Assembly: GCA_000149265.1 (NCBI GenBank)
Contig: CH002580.1
Coordinates: forward strand, 207,295-271,294
DNA length: 64,000 bases
Origin: Ciona savignyi
Taxonomy: Eukaryota; Chordata; Ascidiacea; Phlebobranchia; Cionidae
Direction of reading: 5' to 3'
Every line of letters begins with the position of its first letter. Positions within the stretch are counted from its first letter, which is position 1. This document shows positions 1 to 14,000 of the stretch, piece after piece. The position numbers and the translations under genes are program-made. The notes beneath the pieces were generated by a model, which saw only the letters and a program-made list of their open reading frames with translations, made no database searches and was not told the origin of the DNA.

Positions 1-3000
1 TTGCAGCTGTATTGTTTAGTTCACATCATTGTAACCCAACACGGTGACAGTTTTCATGTTTTACATCAACAGTTAAGCAGTAGTACGTCAACACACCAGA
101 AACTGAACAAGCAGCTTAACGTCTATTAGTTTCAAAACAACAACTTTTCCGACGTCTTAACGAGAACTACCACACAAACTTATATCGTAAACCTGTTCGA
201 AATATAAAAATTGCAAATCCCCCACCAGTCTATTCGCGTAACCCTCTGTGGTAAATTGCTACTACATCTAACAACACTTCTTTGTTTGGTTATCTATATA
301 TTGATTTGTTATAAATGTTGACCAAGCTTTTCATGCACTTAAACACATATCACGCTTGACAATTCAGTAAAGCACATCACCTGTCCATCTTTGCAACACA
401 CGGGGTCGGTTAAAATCCTTCTTTAACTTAAACCCGTTGTTAAGGCACAATTGTGCTTCTGCATATTGTAACATTACACCTTATGTACAAGGTTGATTTG
501 TGCTTGAACCTATCACTTCTCTTGTCCCGAAAGTGTTAAGTGGTTAATATCACATGACGCATCTAGTGCACGGCATTCTAACCCACTGATCACCACTCAC
601 ACGCGATTCAATCTTTCATGTAACTAAATTAGTGTGATGCGTATAAATTGTTGTTACTTTAAAATATTTATTTTATACATACAAAACATAACAATACATA
701 CGACTTGGCCGCTTCATATTGTAACTGGTTAAAATTAGTTGTATTTTTACATTTTACATAAAAAAACTCTTGAAATTTACATCATCAGCAATGAAATTGA
801 GGTTACATGTAGTTTGTACCAATAAGTGGCTTTAACTTCCAAAATAAGGTATACATATTTTGATTAATTTCGCAGAACATGAATAATTTTTACTTTTTGA
901 CACTTTTTTAAAACAAAATTCTAACTCCACTATTTACATACTGGATTTACAGTTTTGGTTTATACAGTCGGTTGAAGATTAAAAACTTTCGTACAGTATC
1001 ATTGGTCCATATTTCCAGAGCAGTATCAGATTTATGGAACAAATTCTTGTTCTATATAAAAACACTTATACATCCAGAGTCTAAGCGAAATTCGATTTTG
1101 ATAATGGTAAAAAAACGGAGTAAATTCAAAATGTGTTCCGTTCAAAATTGAAGAGAGCTCATAATATGTAGATGTATACAAATTCAAATTGTTATTTGCG
1201 GTAACTTCAGGTTATTCATTATACAATACATTTATTATTTTACTTGTTTGCTTAAATCCATCAATCAAAGTGATAAAGCGTCGACCGTGAGAACGTATTT
1301 TCAGCTTAATCGGATCACATGTTTACGGTTCACGTTGAAATGTCGAAGTCAATGCGCCGTAGCAGAGTCTACTCTCGATTCATGCACACCATTTTCAGCC
1401 GAACACCCGGGTTTAAGTTAAGCTTCCGCTTGGTTAGGGTTAAGTTACACTGTTCCATAAGTGGTATCTTCGGTTAGCATTAACATATTTAAGTCGGTAA
1501 CGGGCGAAAAATTCGGTTACTTCGGTGAGAACTTTGGTTTCAGATTTTTTGTTCTTTTATCATTTTTTTGTTTTTCTAATTACAATTAAGGAGTATGCGT
1601 ACTGCTGATTGTTACCATCAACGAAAGAAAAATCAATATTATTTTAGTATTTCATGCTAATTTTCTTACTTGCTTTACGTCCAATAGTTCGTGTAAATAC
1701 TTGGATTAAAATCCTCACACGGCCGTCCGAATGGAGAAACCCATCAACAAAGGAATCAAAATGTTCAAACCGTTAAAAACTTCCAGCCAAATCCATTTGA
1801 ATCCGTAGTTTCCTATTTGAAGAGTTTGACGCAGATAAGACTGCACGGAATGGTTTAAGGTCAAGTGCAAGAAAACAATGTGGTGGTAAGTTTTACACCG
1901 ATCGCCTTACGGACTTTAACCCTACATAACACAACACTGGGTAACTTAGACATGCACCACTTCTGTCGTTGTAATCAGGCACCATTCTCTTCCTGTTGTT
2001 AAAAATAATTAATTTTATGCTAATATAGACACTACAAACTATAAACATGTTTTAAAAATAGTATATTTTAGAAATTTGCAAAATATATTGATTTGAGATC
2101 CATATTGTAAAGCAAGAATCTTCTATTTTTAATTATGCGTACAGGCTTTTACAAAATTGCAAATATTATATAGAAAAGTAATAAATATGTTTTTCTCGTT
2201 TAATGCTCATTTGTAGGATTAGTGGTTAAAAATACTTCAAACCGGAAATTATCGGATGCGTACAGTGCGGTTGCCGTAAGTGTTGTTTTTTTCCTCACAT
2301 TTTTTTTCTATGCGCAGTGCTATGGGATTTCCAAAAAAAAACAGGAATGTCCTTATAATTAAATAAACATATCACACTTTTAACACTTTTATTTTGAGAT
2401 AGGAAGCTTAATGTGGGTTATTTTTTAACGTTGTCTGCGATTTCAATTTAGTAAGTTTATCTATCCAATTAAAATTTCTATCTGGCAACACTTGCCCCTT
2501 AAATCACTGACAACTGCGCATCCGGTTGGCTTGTATATGGTCCGCTTGCTTCAATTGCAAGATGTAGAATCTTGCTGTTTGTGGACGCGGTTCCTATTTC
2601 ACTTCCTACTTATTGTACCCCTGCTTAATTACGTCGCTTTTGCGTGCAAAGACGAGGAAATTTAAGCTTGCTAAGATGCGCGCACTTGGGTAACCGAGAG
2701 TGCCGTGCCAGATGGGCTGCATTCTTATGTGGATTTTCGTGGCTCGGATACACCTAAAATGTACAATATAGATTATTTACGTTAATTATTTTTTTTGCAA
2801 ATTCTGTACGAGCAAGTACGCCGCAGTTATCCAGATTGATTTGGGTGAAAGTTTATTCAGGTAGTACAGCCGACGGTCAGAGCAACCTTCCTAAACATGT
2901 GCTCAATACAAAAAGCCTGCCATTTGTCGACCACTGAAACTCCGACTCTAAAACCTTTCTTGGTAAACAATCAATTTCATGTGTACAATAAAAATTCGTT

Positions 3001-3185
3001 ATCATATAGTAAAACATCGTTTGGTTACGACTCAAAAATAAAACCAAAATATTGAAACGAGTAAATAGTATGCTATTCATGCTGCTCTTCAACATGCAAT
3101 CTTTTATGTCTTCATTACATTCCGATCACGAAGCGTAGTTAGATCATCCCACACAACCAACAGGTGTTTTGCGCGTGAACGCTCA

Positions 3186-3286
3186 TATTACGGGGCTGCT
3201 GAAAGTACGGAATTTTTCTTTCGTGGTATTCAGTTGCAAATCAAAAACCTTTCAATGGATTTGGGAGCTTTTGTTTGAAACGAAAC
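3186..3286 (+). repeat. Duplicated ~100-bp element, copy 1
   Basis: Shares a long colinear similarity with 6350-6470. Common blocks include GCTGAAAGTACGGAATTTTT, TCAATGGATTTGG, AGCTTTTGTT and GAAACGAAAC, all in the same order, preceded in both by ATTACGG. The copies lie in direct orientation about 3.2 kb apart. It could be a dispersed repeat or a duplicated cis-regulatory block. Confidence 0.6.
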
Positions 3287-6200
3287 TTGGTTTCGACAAT
3301 TCATTCTTTTATTTGAATGCTGCTAATTTTAGAGTTGCATAGTTCGTCCTGATCCCGCATGCTCATTTTGTTTAAACTTTAATTGCCTTAATCTTTATGA
3401 ACAATCCTCATCTGGTTTTTGAAACAATAAAGAAATATACATTTTGATCCAGATAAAAAATTCTGCACTTCAGTGAGAAATTGCCAAACTTCGGCTATTT
3501 ATTTTATTTAATCCGATCCGTGAAGTGGTGTTAAACAAGTATTGCGCGGTTTCTCATTCGTTTTGTGTGTTTTGCCCTTTCCAATGTATAAAGATTTGTA
3601 ACCACTGCTTTAGCCATAAAAACATATCAATTTGACACCGCTGTAAGCTTTAAATTTGTTTTCGATTGCAATGATGAAGTTGAACCATATCGCCTAAAAT
3701 CGAGATTTTTCCCACAGAAAGGTTTAGACCGACAACTTTGAGCGTGAACAGTTTAGTTACGTGTCTGAATCACTGTTTTGTACGGTGTTGTGTAAACTGC
3801 TTTGGTACAGACCAGGTGCGCTATGTAACGAGGGTTGTTTTTACCCTAACACCTGTCGCTCTCATTATACGCGTAACGAATTATGTTAAATGCTGTGGTG
3901 GGTTTACCCCAATGTGTGTTTTTAAACGCAAAGTAGTTTTTAATAAACATTTATATAAACAGTCAAATGCACCTGTGTGTCCTACTTACAAACAAAGTAC
4001 ATGTAAAGGCATAATTTGATTGTGCACAGATTACCCTTACCCTCTTCATTTTTCTGCAAGGTAAAAGTGACACCAACATTTAGTAATTTCCCACTAAGAC
4101 TACTGTAAATTTTATAGATTCGAAACACAGCGCAACCAATATTTGGTTTCAGAAGCATGATATTTAACCCCAATCGATCTAAAACATTTGGTAAAATTTT
4201 AGTGAGAGTGGCCATGTTTTATGTGCAGTTTTTTTTTTCTAAAACTAAAACATAACATTTTTGCTTGCAAAATTTATCGACAATAATAAGTTTTAACATA
4301 TTAGTTGAGCCTGTTTGATAGTATAGTTTCCGGATATCTCTATATAGAATCTACATTGTAGATGAAGAGCTGTATTTACGTCTGTTATTTATAGAATTGG
4401 AAACGCGCTTGACTTGTAATATGTCCAAGCAATGCAACAATAAATAAATGTATTAATATCCCACAGAAAGCCTAAAAACCGACCATTAATTGATTTATTT
4501 AAACAAACATTATAAGGAAAGTCTACTTTTACGACACGATGTAATACGAAGAGCGTGACAGATATAACCCTGCGCGGTTACGAATTTAAATATATATCAT
4601 CTAAACAAATCACAGAACTCATTGAAGTATTAAAGTACGACAGTCGTCAGGTAAATCGGAGAGTATATATCGAAAATCACTGTTGTCGCCATTCAAAATT
4701 TTATTTTTTCGATTGCCGTACCTTGTATCATCACTATGCTTTTTTACTGCACTTCATATATCAGTATCGTCTAATAGGTTGATTTCATAAAATCGTAACA
4801 CGCTCCTTGGTGATGGGATCGAAGCATAACACTATACATTTACGAATCGCCTACTGATACCTAGGTTACTTTGCCCATATTTTTCAGTGTTCTTTAATGC
4901 ATTAAAATTTCGTGGGAAATAAAACACAAAAGTTTATTTTAGATGTGGTGATATTTTTGTAATGTAATTCCAGAGGTCATTTTTTGGTCATTTTATCGCC
5001 TGCTTTTATGATACGATTAGGACTTTGGCCGCACTGTTGTCAGGAAAGTGTTTATTTGTGTGACTATTAACTTAGGCTATGATTAATGCCCACTTAATGT
5101 ATCGGTACCACTGTGCGGTTATCCATTCTTATCTGGCATTGTTTGCCGTTCAACGTTTGTCTAATATTAATTAGCATGGCTTAGTGGCATCCATTGGCGA
5201 GAAGTTTAAACAAAAACGGTTTATCAGTGGCGACTGTTTGTCTAACGAAACCGCAATAAGAGGATATTTATCAGCGTGGTTGGGGTGTGGGATCGGGTAT
5301 TTAAGACTGTGTATAAGAGGTTTATCAAGTACACTGTGGGCCATATTCTAGTAAGAACGTTTCTTAACTTACACACACCATATACATATGCGTATTACGA
5401 AGTATTTCTAAACGTCGCTTTGAAAAGGAAAATATGGCCTCTTAACTTTATATAGACAGCGCTTCTCGATTGGATTCTTTATTTTCGTTTGTTTAGGTTG
5501 ATAGCGACGAGCGAGATTGAAAGTTAAACATCGTTGCAGTATCAGCAGTGTTTACCGATTTACGATTGTCACTAAAAATTAGGTCAACAGCTACTCAAAA
5601 CGGATTTGTCTTCGGATTTTATTTAAAAAGTTGCAGTTTCGTTAAGGATCATTCCATTGTGTTATTCAAGGCCAACTTGTCTCTATTTAGGACTTTCCAC
5701 TTAAAAGTCTAAACAAACTTTCACAAAGGAGAAAACAGACCAATAACCTATTTTAGAAGCGCAGACCATCTGTGCTATCTGCGTTTAATGGCCAAAAATT
5801 AACTTTACATTTTTTCATCCCTTAGATAACCACCATTTCTGGTTACGACAAAATAAAGTCAATTTTTAATTAGATTCGGCTGTGTAGTGTCGGGTGTCCA
5901 GCGGTAACCGCGTTCGCTTTCGCGTGCAAGGAGTTGTAACTTTATCATCACAACGTGTAATGAAATAGACACTTTTACACTTGCATTTTTAAATACTGTT
6001 TGGAAGAACGTAGACGATAAAGAAATACATATTTAAAACATAATTAGTGGTCAAAAGTTTTGAAATATGCCACCCAATGTTCTGCGGAGTTCTTGTCAAG
6101 TCTGATCTAAATGACGCATCCCAGGAGAGTGTGGTGCAAATATAAAGACGGTGCGCTTGTCGAGGAGCATTTGAATAGGTCATCTGTCAACAGTATTGTG

Positions 6201-6349
6201 CAAACGCGGGGGTTGTAATACGACGTTGCTACCTTTTGTGTTAAACTGAATGAATAAGATTGTTTTCTCGAAGTCTCTTGTACTAAGCCCTGCGGTTGAA
6301 GTTACCCAAGCTAACCCCCTCGTGCCAAATTGTAATTGATATCGGTTCG

Positions 6350-6470
6350 TATTACGGAAGTACGGTTCTGCTGAAAGTACGGAATTTTTCTCCGCGCGTG
6401 TTGTAAACGGGAAGTCAACTGCAAATCGAGAGCTCTCAATGGATTTGGAAGCTTTTGTTCGAAACGAAAC
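6350..6470 (+). repeat. Duplicated ~100-bp element, copy 2
   Basis: Second copy of the element at 3186-3286, slightly longer because of a small insertion after the GGAATTTTTCT block. No terminal inverted repeats or clear target duplication were seen, so the class is unknown. Confidence 0.6.
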
Positions 6471-9400
6471 GAGTTGCCGGGTCACGGTTGCCATGTTTAT
6501 ACACTAAGCACCTCGAAAAAGTTTCCCAACAATTTCCGCACGCACACTAAAACTCCTTAACATTTTTAATCCTTTAACGCGACTGCCTGAAAATTAAAAG
6601 CACACATTTTTTCATTAAAATGCAAGAGACGAATTTTTAAATAAAAGAAGGCAAAAGCAAAAACCTAATATTATTTACCTCATGTTAAAATTCACTCTTT
6701 CTTTATTTTTTTTATATAATTTGGTATATTTTTATTTATCAAATATCTTTATTCAAAATTTTCTTTGCAGAATAAACATATGGATATAAACATGTTTTAT
6801 CTTGTCCTCGCAGACTGCTAATATTAATTGGGAATTGGACTGTCTAAAATAGTTCTTTCTACAGATTTATCTGTTTTTCTGGAAAATCGTAACTGTATTG
6901 CCAGCTCGCATACGTACTATATTAATAAAATAAATTAAAAATGCCGAATAAATCTAGACGCGAATGTTGTTCCTGTATACAAAAAAATTTAAAATGACTA
7001 ATTTATGAATAATCCAAAACTGTGTGTTACTCGATTCCATTGATCGGATGTAAACGACATGGGAAAGAAAATAACTTTCGACCGGGATTGAAAACCTTCA
7101 CGCCCCGTCAAATTTTAAGTACTTTCCCGAGAAACATGAGATACTTTCGACGTTTGGTAATTTGATAGCACATATTTTTAACTACGTATTCTGTTGATAA
7201 ATTTCGAAATGATGGTTACGCAGGTATTTTGTAAGTGTTAAGAAAACAGCTAAACCGACTACAATTGAAACCTGCAGGATAAGATCCTCTACTTGTTCTG
7301 CATTTATAGTTGTGTTACAATTTTAAAGGGCATATTTTTGTGCCATGCCCGATTGTGTTGGAAGTCCAGTTCGTTCTTATTATAATGAAATTAACCTTTA
7401 TCAGCACAGTACTGTTGGACATTTATACAGAATTCGTGTTGCGTGGCATTTCGTAAAAACATGTTATTTAAACTACGGAAGTACGTTAAGTACTGAATCT
7501 GTCAACCACGATTTTTACTGCAGATTAAGTCATGTAATGGCAGATTAACGCCTATATGGCACGCGTTTAAATTATTATAATCCGCCATGCATTTCCGTGC
7601 GTTTATTTCAATTCGATCAACAGCTTGCGAGCCCGTGTTTGCGGGACCCCGGGAAATTTAGCTTCGGAATAAAAATCTTAAATCGAGAGAGTGGCGTGAG
7701 GAGGAAACGATTTGTGTAAGGTTACAACTACTCCTGAACACGCTTCATTAAATTCCGGCCGCCATGTTTACTCTTGAAAATTTGAGAACTTCCCAGAAAG
7801 CTTCTCACGGTTTTTGGGTCGGTTTTGCTAAATTTTCCAAGTGACTTCGAGCACTGGCTATTTGTGCAGGGATGTTTCCGACAAACGTATCCGAAATATA
7901 CATTCGCGACACTTAAAGAACTGGTTACAACATTTCTAAGCTATTATTGTATGAATCAATATATTTACATGTGCTTCTTTTGCAAAAAACGCTCCACCAT
8001 CCCAACTGTATACGAAACAACTAGTATTATAGTTTTATTCTTTGAATCTCCCTGATACTCCAGTTTTGTACATTGCACCAATGCAAAATACTTTATAACT
8101 GCAAAATAAGTATACATTTTAGACAAATAATGCTGATTTCACAGCTTGTTGTTACATTAAAGATGCAATCGCGTGTGAGTAGAGATCATTGAGTTGGAAT
8201 CGTCGTGCCTCAGATGCGTCATGTGATATTAGACACTTGTCGCTTTGGGACAGTAACAAGGGTAAGTTCGAATACAAATCGACCCTGTATAAACGGTGTA
8301 TTGTATTTCCTGGTAATGAGTTAAAACTCTGCGACTTGTATATGTTTACCGGAAAACAGCAATCGCAGTTGATCTGCACGTACATACGTTGTATTCAGAA
8401 GAACTGTTTTTTTACCTTTCTAAAGCATCGTTTGGAATCAATGATTACTGGATTTTCTCAGTTGTTCTAAAACCATTTATACACTTAAGGATTACTCCAG
8501 CGCGTGTTCATGTCTTACATTGGCATCGCGATTCGCTAGCAGCAATCTGAATATTCCAGTAATCGCGGATTCATCAAATTACAAATTACATTCGGAAAAG
8601 GACGAATGACGTGCGTCTTTCCGCCCTTTGACATACGTACCCAAGCGTACGCCGATTGTCGAGTTTCTCCTGAAGGCACACAGTTTCTGATTTGCATTTT
8701 CTGTCCAAAAGTATCCCCTTTGTCATTTCGTTCGGGGTGACAAAGAAAAAGATCGGATAGAGCATGTCTCCTGTCTCCTGGCATAGGAAACAGACTTCTG
8801 TGCTCGGATTTTATTGGCATGTATTGCGCATTGTTATATATCGCGCGCTTTTCGATGCAGGAAAATGGGCGGTTGTGACGGACAAGATAATAGGAATGCG
8901 TACAATTTGCTTTCGACGAATGTAGCTTCTTGTATTGCATTCTCAGAAAGCAAAAACAATACAGTCGCCTTTTGTCTCATAGGGCCTGCTTTCGAGTCCG
9001 CCAGCCTGATCTGGAAGTTTCATGTGATATTATTTTACCCGGTTTGGTTGCATTTACCATGCTAATTTCTTGTGTCATCTTAGCGTGTATTCAAACAACT
9101 AATGTTTTCATGTTTTTCTCATTGTTAAATTAATTTTATTTTGCTTCGTTATTGTATAATAAAACTTAAAGACACAACTCAGCAAAAGTTATAAATTTTC
9201 GAATGAAACTCACATATATAACAGGTGACCTTCGCTACTCATTTATACATATTAACTGTTTAAAGTGCGAGGATTTACGTGATTGAATAATTCCCGCCGT
9301 GATATAACTGCGCTAGTGTCATACTGACTGGACGTCATATACAAATAACACATGCTCGCAGTAAAGGTTGCGATGTTTCGTCATTGGGCCTCGAAAATTA

Positions 9401-11249
9401 TATTGTACGATTAAATATTACTTATTAGACCGTTTTGTTTGTACCGACCTGTCTAAACGCGCCAATCGTGGCCATTATCCATATTTTGTTACATTACCCA
9501 CCCGACTTGATACACGTAGGTTTTCCTCTGTGTCAATTTGCTTGTTTTTTTGCCAAACTTTTAATCGGATTTTCTCTCCATATAGGTCAATACTATTCTA
9601 GATGTTATCTTTTCCCTGCAAGGTCAGCCACTGATAGCCTGTGCACACAGTTTAGAGAGTAAATGACACTCTTATCTACATTTACCTTTATTTAGCTTTA
9701 CTCCGTAAGTGCAAATCGACTACACAAACGTTTGTTTACGAAGCTAGTCCGTAAATTAGAAAGCCGTAAAGGTGTTGAAATGTTTTCGATTTGTTGAACG
9801 TGTTAGTGTTTCCTAAATTTGAAATAAACATATTTTTAGCATTTATTTAATAAAATGTGTAGTTTTATTAGGAAACTTAATGCAAATATCTTTTACCTAA
9901 AATTGTTTTTATTCGCAATTGGGATTCAATGGTACAATTTGATATAAAAATGTCAGAACTGATTTTGGATATAATATTTGTTTGAAAGCGGGTTTTGACT
10001 AAAGAATAATAAAATTGGTAACTGTATTGCTATTGGGTGATTTATATACATATATAAATGTTTGTTTTTTTGTAAATGCATGTAAATATTTTAAATAATG
10101 CGTGTGTAAAGTAATTGTGTTTTCTTTTACAGTTTACCTCGGTTCAAAATGGAAACCTCCCACATGTCCAATAACAACCTATCGGACGCCTTTCTGACTT
10201 TCTTGCATGCTTGTTTACCAGCAGGAAATGTTACAAAGAATAAAAAATCGTTTGGATCGTCAACACGCAAATAACTTACTTCATACTTATTGAAGTAGCA
10301 ATTGTTTTGGTTGTGACTGTAGTTATTTACACATTTCTTCGTGAGTGCTGGCTCGCGGATGCAGTATAAGTTACTTTCTAATATACTTTGTGTTTTTTAC
10401 ATTTGGATCGCTATCGCTTATCGCTGTCTATATTTACATGTGTATAGAAACAACTTTAAAACGCGATTGCATCTACCCCGGTCGTGGAACGTTGTACTAT
10501 CTCAAACACCACGGAGATAAATCGTTTCCTCGCTGAAGGAAATTTTATAAAGAGACAATTAAGCTGCAACAACTTGAGATAAGAAGTTCTGAATAGCCCC
10601 GGATAAGTATTAAACACAAGTATCGCTTCTTGGCCTGCTTTTCCATTTTCAACTGTAAATCGGCAAACACTCATGTGGTTGATACAGCAGCGATGTTTAA
10701 CTTTCAATCGCGCTAAGCTCATCACTATCAATTTAAACAAACTAAAAATTAGCCAGTAAACAAGCGAAGGCGATGTTACGGCACGTATTGAATATTAATC
10801 ATTCACCTTACAATAACACTTTCATATATAAGACTATTTTAGAGCTTTGCGCAATGTCCATCACCGAGTTAACCTTTGAGCAAGAGATAAGCTTGTTTTT
10901 CCAAGGTAAACAGAATGTAAATATTTCGTGCACTATGCGCATACTATTAACTAACCGTATTATTGCTGTGCAAAGCCCAATAATTTGAACTATGAACACG
11001 TTTCAACGTACATCAACCTTATTAGAGTAAGTTGTATTGTATGTCAATTCTTCTTGTTACCGATCAAGTTAGACAGGTAAAGTTTAGGCTACATATTGTA
11101 AATTTTAAACATAATATTTGGTATTTCAGCAAGCCTTCATGTGTAATAGTTTAAACATATTTAACCGAATATTTTTCGGAGCTAGAATTGAATAATGCGC
11201 TGTTTTTACCGTTGTTAAGCATTTGGTTATTATTGTTAAAAACATGGAT

Positions 11250-11430
11250 TTTTAACGATAAAAAACGAGAAACGTAAATATCGTGTGTTGTGGGCAACAT
11301 CTGCCTGAAATGCGAGAGAACGATAAGAAAAAAGCATTAACTTATCTGAAGTGAGCGGAAACGGCAGGGAAGGCGATAATGAGGAAAAGAAGGCATTAGG
11401 CGAGATAATTACGAGGCAGGTATATATTTG
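11250..11430 (+). promoter_or_regulatory. GATA/ETS-site cluster with TATA-like box upstream of Prdm1-r
   Basis: Within 160 bp there are GATA cores at 11257, 11322 (GATAAG), 11341 (CTTATC, reverse), 11375 and 11404. GGAA ETS cores lie at 11357 and 11383, and a TATA-like TATATATTT lies at 11421. The segment is more G-rich than its surroundings. It lies ~450 bp before the Prdm1-r start codon, so it is a plausible promoter-proximal enhancer. Paired GATA and ETS sites are the known logic of the FGF-responsive Otx enhancer in Ciona; applying that here is an inference. Confidence 0.4.
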
Positions 11431-11882
11431 CAGGACACCCGCTGTCATTTAAACGACCGACCCCACGTTGCTTTCTATACAGTATTAATTACAAGGCTAT
11501 TAAAAAGGAATAGCATAGCGTATTCGAGCACAGTTGACTAGTTGTGTTGCTTGTATAGAACATGAGGAATGCGCCTTAGTCAGTTTTTTGTGCATTTTGA
11601 AAATGGATCATAAATTATGTTTGCACTATAAGGAAACAACAAACTAGTTCTTTTAATCGATGTATTGTAGTAAGAGCCTTGTAAGGTCGAAATAAGTCTC
11701 CGTAAATTATTATATCGCACTTCGTATCCGTGAGCCGTATTTTCAGAGACGTGACTCTTACACCAAAAATCTAATGTTTAATATTTTCTTGTAGATTTTG
11801 TGTACCGTAACAGCGTTCCTAGTGCCGAATCCTTTATTGCATAAGAGTCTTCGAGTTTTTTTAAGATTTCGTCAAGAAAATA

Positions 11883-14000
11883 ATGAAGCGAGACCAAGAG
11901 ACCAACGTTTTCGAGCACGATGTCAACGGAAACAATATGGCGACCGACTCGTTCACTCAGTGCGAAACGTCTAATTTTCCGAAGCCTAAAAAGCAAATGA
12001 GCGATTTCTCGGTAAAGTACTTATTGGACCAAAATGTAACCTCGCCGTCTGACAGTGGTTATAGCAGTGGAAGTCAAAGCCCCGACCGACCTGCAGCCTC
12101 AACAGCGTCCCCTCTTCTTAAGCATGAGTCTGCTTTACGACAAGAGCAGGAAGAGTTAACGAAAACTCCCGAAACGATGTCGGGTGTTCACGCTTACTAC
12201 CAAAATCTGTTGTTTGCCATGAACGCCCATTTCCTACATCAACATCGGACGCCCCCTAAACATTTTGCGGGATCCAGATGTGCGAATCTCCCGCCTCAAC
12301 ATCAACGTATTCCTGAGGTCCATTTACAGAGAAATGACGGCAACGCAACACAAAGCTTGCCCACACCAACCCTCGCCTTCAAAGCCCCTAATTTTACCTC
12401 AACAGAAGCGCACAGTACTCAAGTTACCGCACACCCAATAAACCCCATTTTACCTTACGCCCATGCACTGTATGCCAAAAGAAACATCGGACAATCGCAC
12501 GAACTTCCTAAAGAAGCATCGCCACAACCGACACACATGCCAGCAGGTCCTGCTTCTTCTTTTCGATCGGATTTATATATGATGCAGATGGGAAAGTTAC
12601 TGTGGGAAAACGCAGTGCGCAAGGCAACGGTCCCAACAAGCAACTTTGCCCTTACTTACACGGAGCGTCTTCAACGATACATGAGCGCAGCTGCAGCAAG
12701 CGGTCGATCTGAAGCCTTTAATTTGACAAATCAACCGGTACAAAACGGCTTTCCGAATTTTAAGCACCCGAACGAAACTTTTCACGACAAACTCGTTGAA
12801 CCAAGCCCCCCGTTAAAAGGTAAGCTTAGTCATTTAATTTAAAGCGTCCGATCATTTCAACCGTGTTTTCTGACAGAAACTTCTCACCAACGTGGACCTT
12901 GTTCTCCATCGCGCCCTCCAGTGATCGAGGATAAATGTTGCAATTCTAAAACTGAGCCAATATCCCCAACCAGTGCGGCTAGCCTTTCCCCACAGTCCAA
13001 TTACGGGTAATTAGATTTCTGCTACTATTGTGCTTAATATATGTATACTTTTTACGCATTTAGACATAAAATATTTAACAAATTGATACCATTTTCTTTT
13101 GATCGCCATTTTATGGTTGCTATGTCTTTTGTCGTATATATGCCCCCCACAGACATACCTAGGCCAATTATATAAATTTCTTGGCATTTGCAACAGGTAA
13201 ACCGCAAGGCTTTCACCTCTATGTCATGTGTACAATGGTAATTTAATTTCAAAATGTTGTTCCAAACCGAAAACTAACGAGAAATCACCGTATTTACAAA
13301 CGCACACACAACGTCTAGGACAAAATGGACGTTTGAAACGAGCTGTGCAATAATAATTAACTCACTTTAAATTTTCAAACTCATAGGGATTGTTTTACTA
13401 CCAGTAACCTAACTATCATTTTCCATGAACCAGTGAATCAAGTTACAGCATGAGCGGTAGATGCAAGCGCGGTCCAAATTCCGGCTACAAGTCCCTGCCA
13501 TATCCACTTCGCAAAGAAAATGGAAAGATAGTCTACGAGTGCAACGTTTGTTTTAAGCGGTTCGGACAACTGTCCAATTTAAAAGTAAGTGTATTATTTA
13601 ATCCAACGTGTTACTTGTTATTCTAAATATCGTGTTTATTCAGGTTCATTTGAGAGTTCACACTGGCGAGAGACCGTTCACATGCGCCACTTGCGCGAAA
13701 GGATTCACTCAGTTGGCTCATCTGCAGAAACACAACCTCGTGCACACCGGTGAAAAACCACACGAATGTGGCGTCTGCAACAAACGATTCAGCTCGACCA
13801 GCAACCTGAAAACTCATATGAGATTGCACAGCAGGTAGGATTAACAATAAAGCAAAATAGAAACGCCATATTTACATGTTTGTCGCTACAGCAACGAGTA
13901 CACATGCGGTTTGAACTCGGTTCTGGGCGTCCCGTCATCACTGCAGACTGCGCTTCAGTTCCACTCCAACCAGTCACCAACTCTCATGAGGTGGTATTAA
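11883..14000 (+). CDS. Prdm1-r: Prdm1/Blimp-1-related C2H2 zinc-finger factor, 5 coding exons, no PR domain
   Basis: Predicted nuclear DNA-binding transcription factor, probably a repressor by family. Coding exons: 11883-12819, 12877-13006, 13449-13584, 13644-13834 and 13892-14000. All introns are GT-AG, phases agree, and the sum is 1503 nt, giving 500 aa. The start is the first ATG after an in-frame stop at 11862; a possible 5'UTR or trans-splice acceptor lies at 11793. Residues 1-384 are Ser/Pro/His-rich and low complexity, with no PR/SET domain. Fingers: ZF1 385-407 ([17 protein letters not shown], split by intron 3), ZF2 413-435 ([10 protein letters not shown]), ZF3 441-463 ([11 protein letters not shown]), joined by TGERP and TGEKP linkers. 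These finger helices are the Blimp-1 signature. Vertebrate PRDM1 has five fingers; here the fourth decays after one cysteine (EYTCG) and the protein ends 37 residues past ZF3. A candidate poly(A) signal is at 14843. Which of the two Ciona paralogues this is cannot be settled here. Confidence 0.9.

Larger units (their letters stand above)
1..11240. other. Non-coding, AT-rich intergenic DNA
   Basis: No reading frame here has protein-like composition, splice support or a recognisable motif; the open stretches are short and appear on both strands. The only repeated structure I see is a ~100-bp element present twice, listed separately. This is probably upstream intergenic or regulatory DNA of the Prdm1-related gene, which is an inference from position only. 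Confidence 0.6.

Noticed and set aside
3738-4019. 93-codon Cys-rich plus-strand ORF
   Set aside because: No repeat spacing of cysteines, no signal peptide, no initiator ATG at its start, no neighbouring exons.
5885-5940. tRNA-like stretch (TGTCCAGCGGTAACCGCG...)
   Set aside because: It has an A-box-like part only, with no B box and no cloverleaf; at best a fragment of a tRNA-derived SINE head.
8536-8940. 134-codon minus-strand ORF
   Set aside because: Mixed composition without a recognisable domain; overlapping open frames on the other strand suggest chance.
10149-10274. 41-codon ORF (METSHMSNNN...) after a strong TTTTCTTTTACAG acceptor, 1.7 kb before Prdm1-r
   Set aside because: No donor site that would join it in frame to the next exon and no recognisable motif; it could be chance or a non-coding 5' exon.
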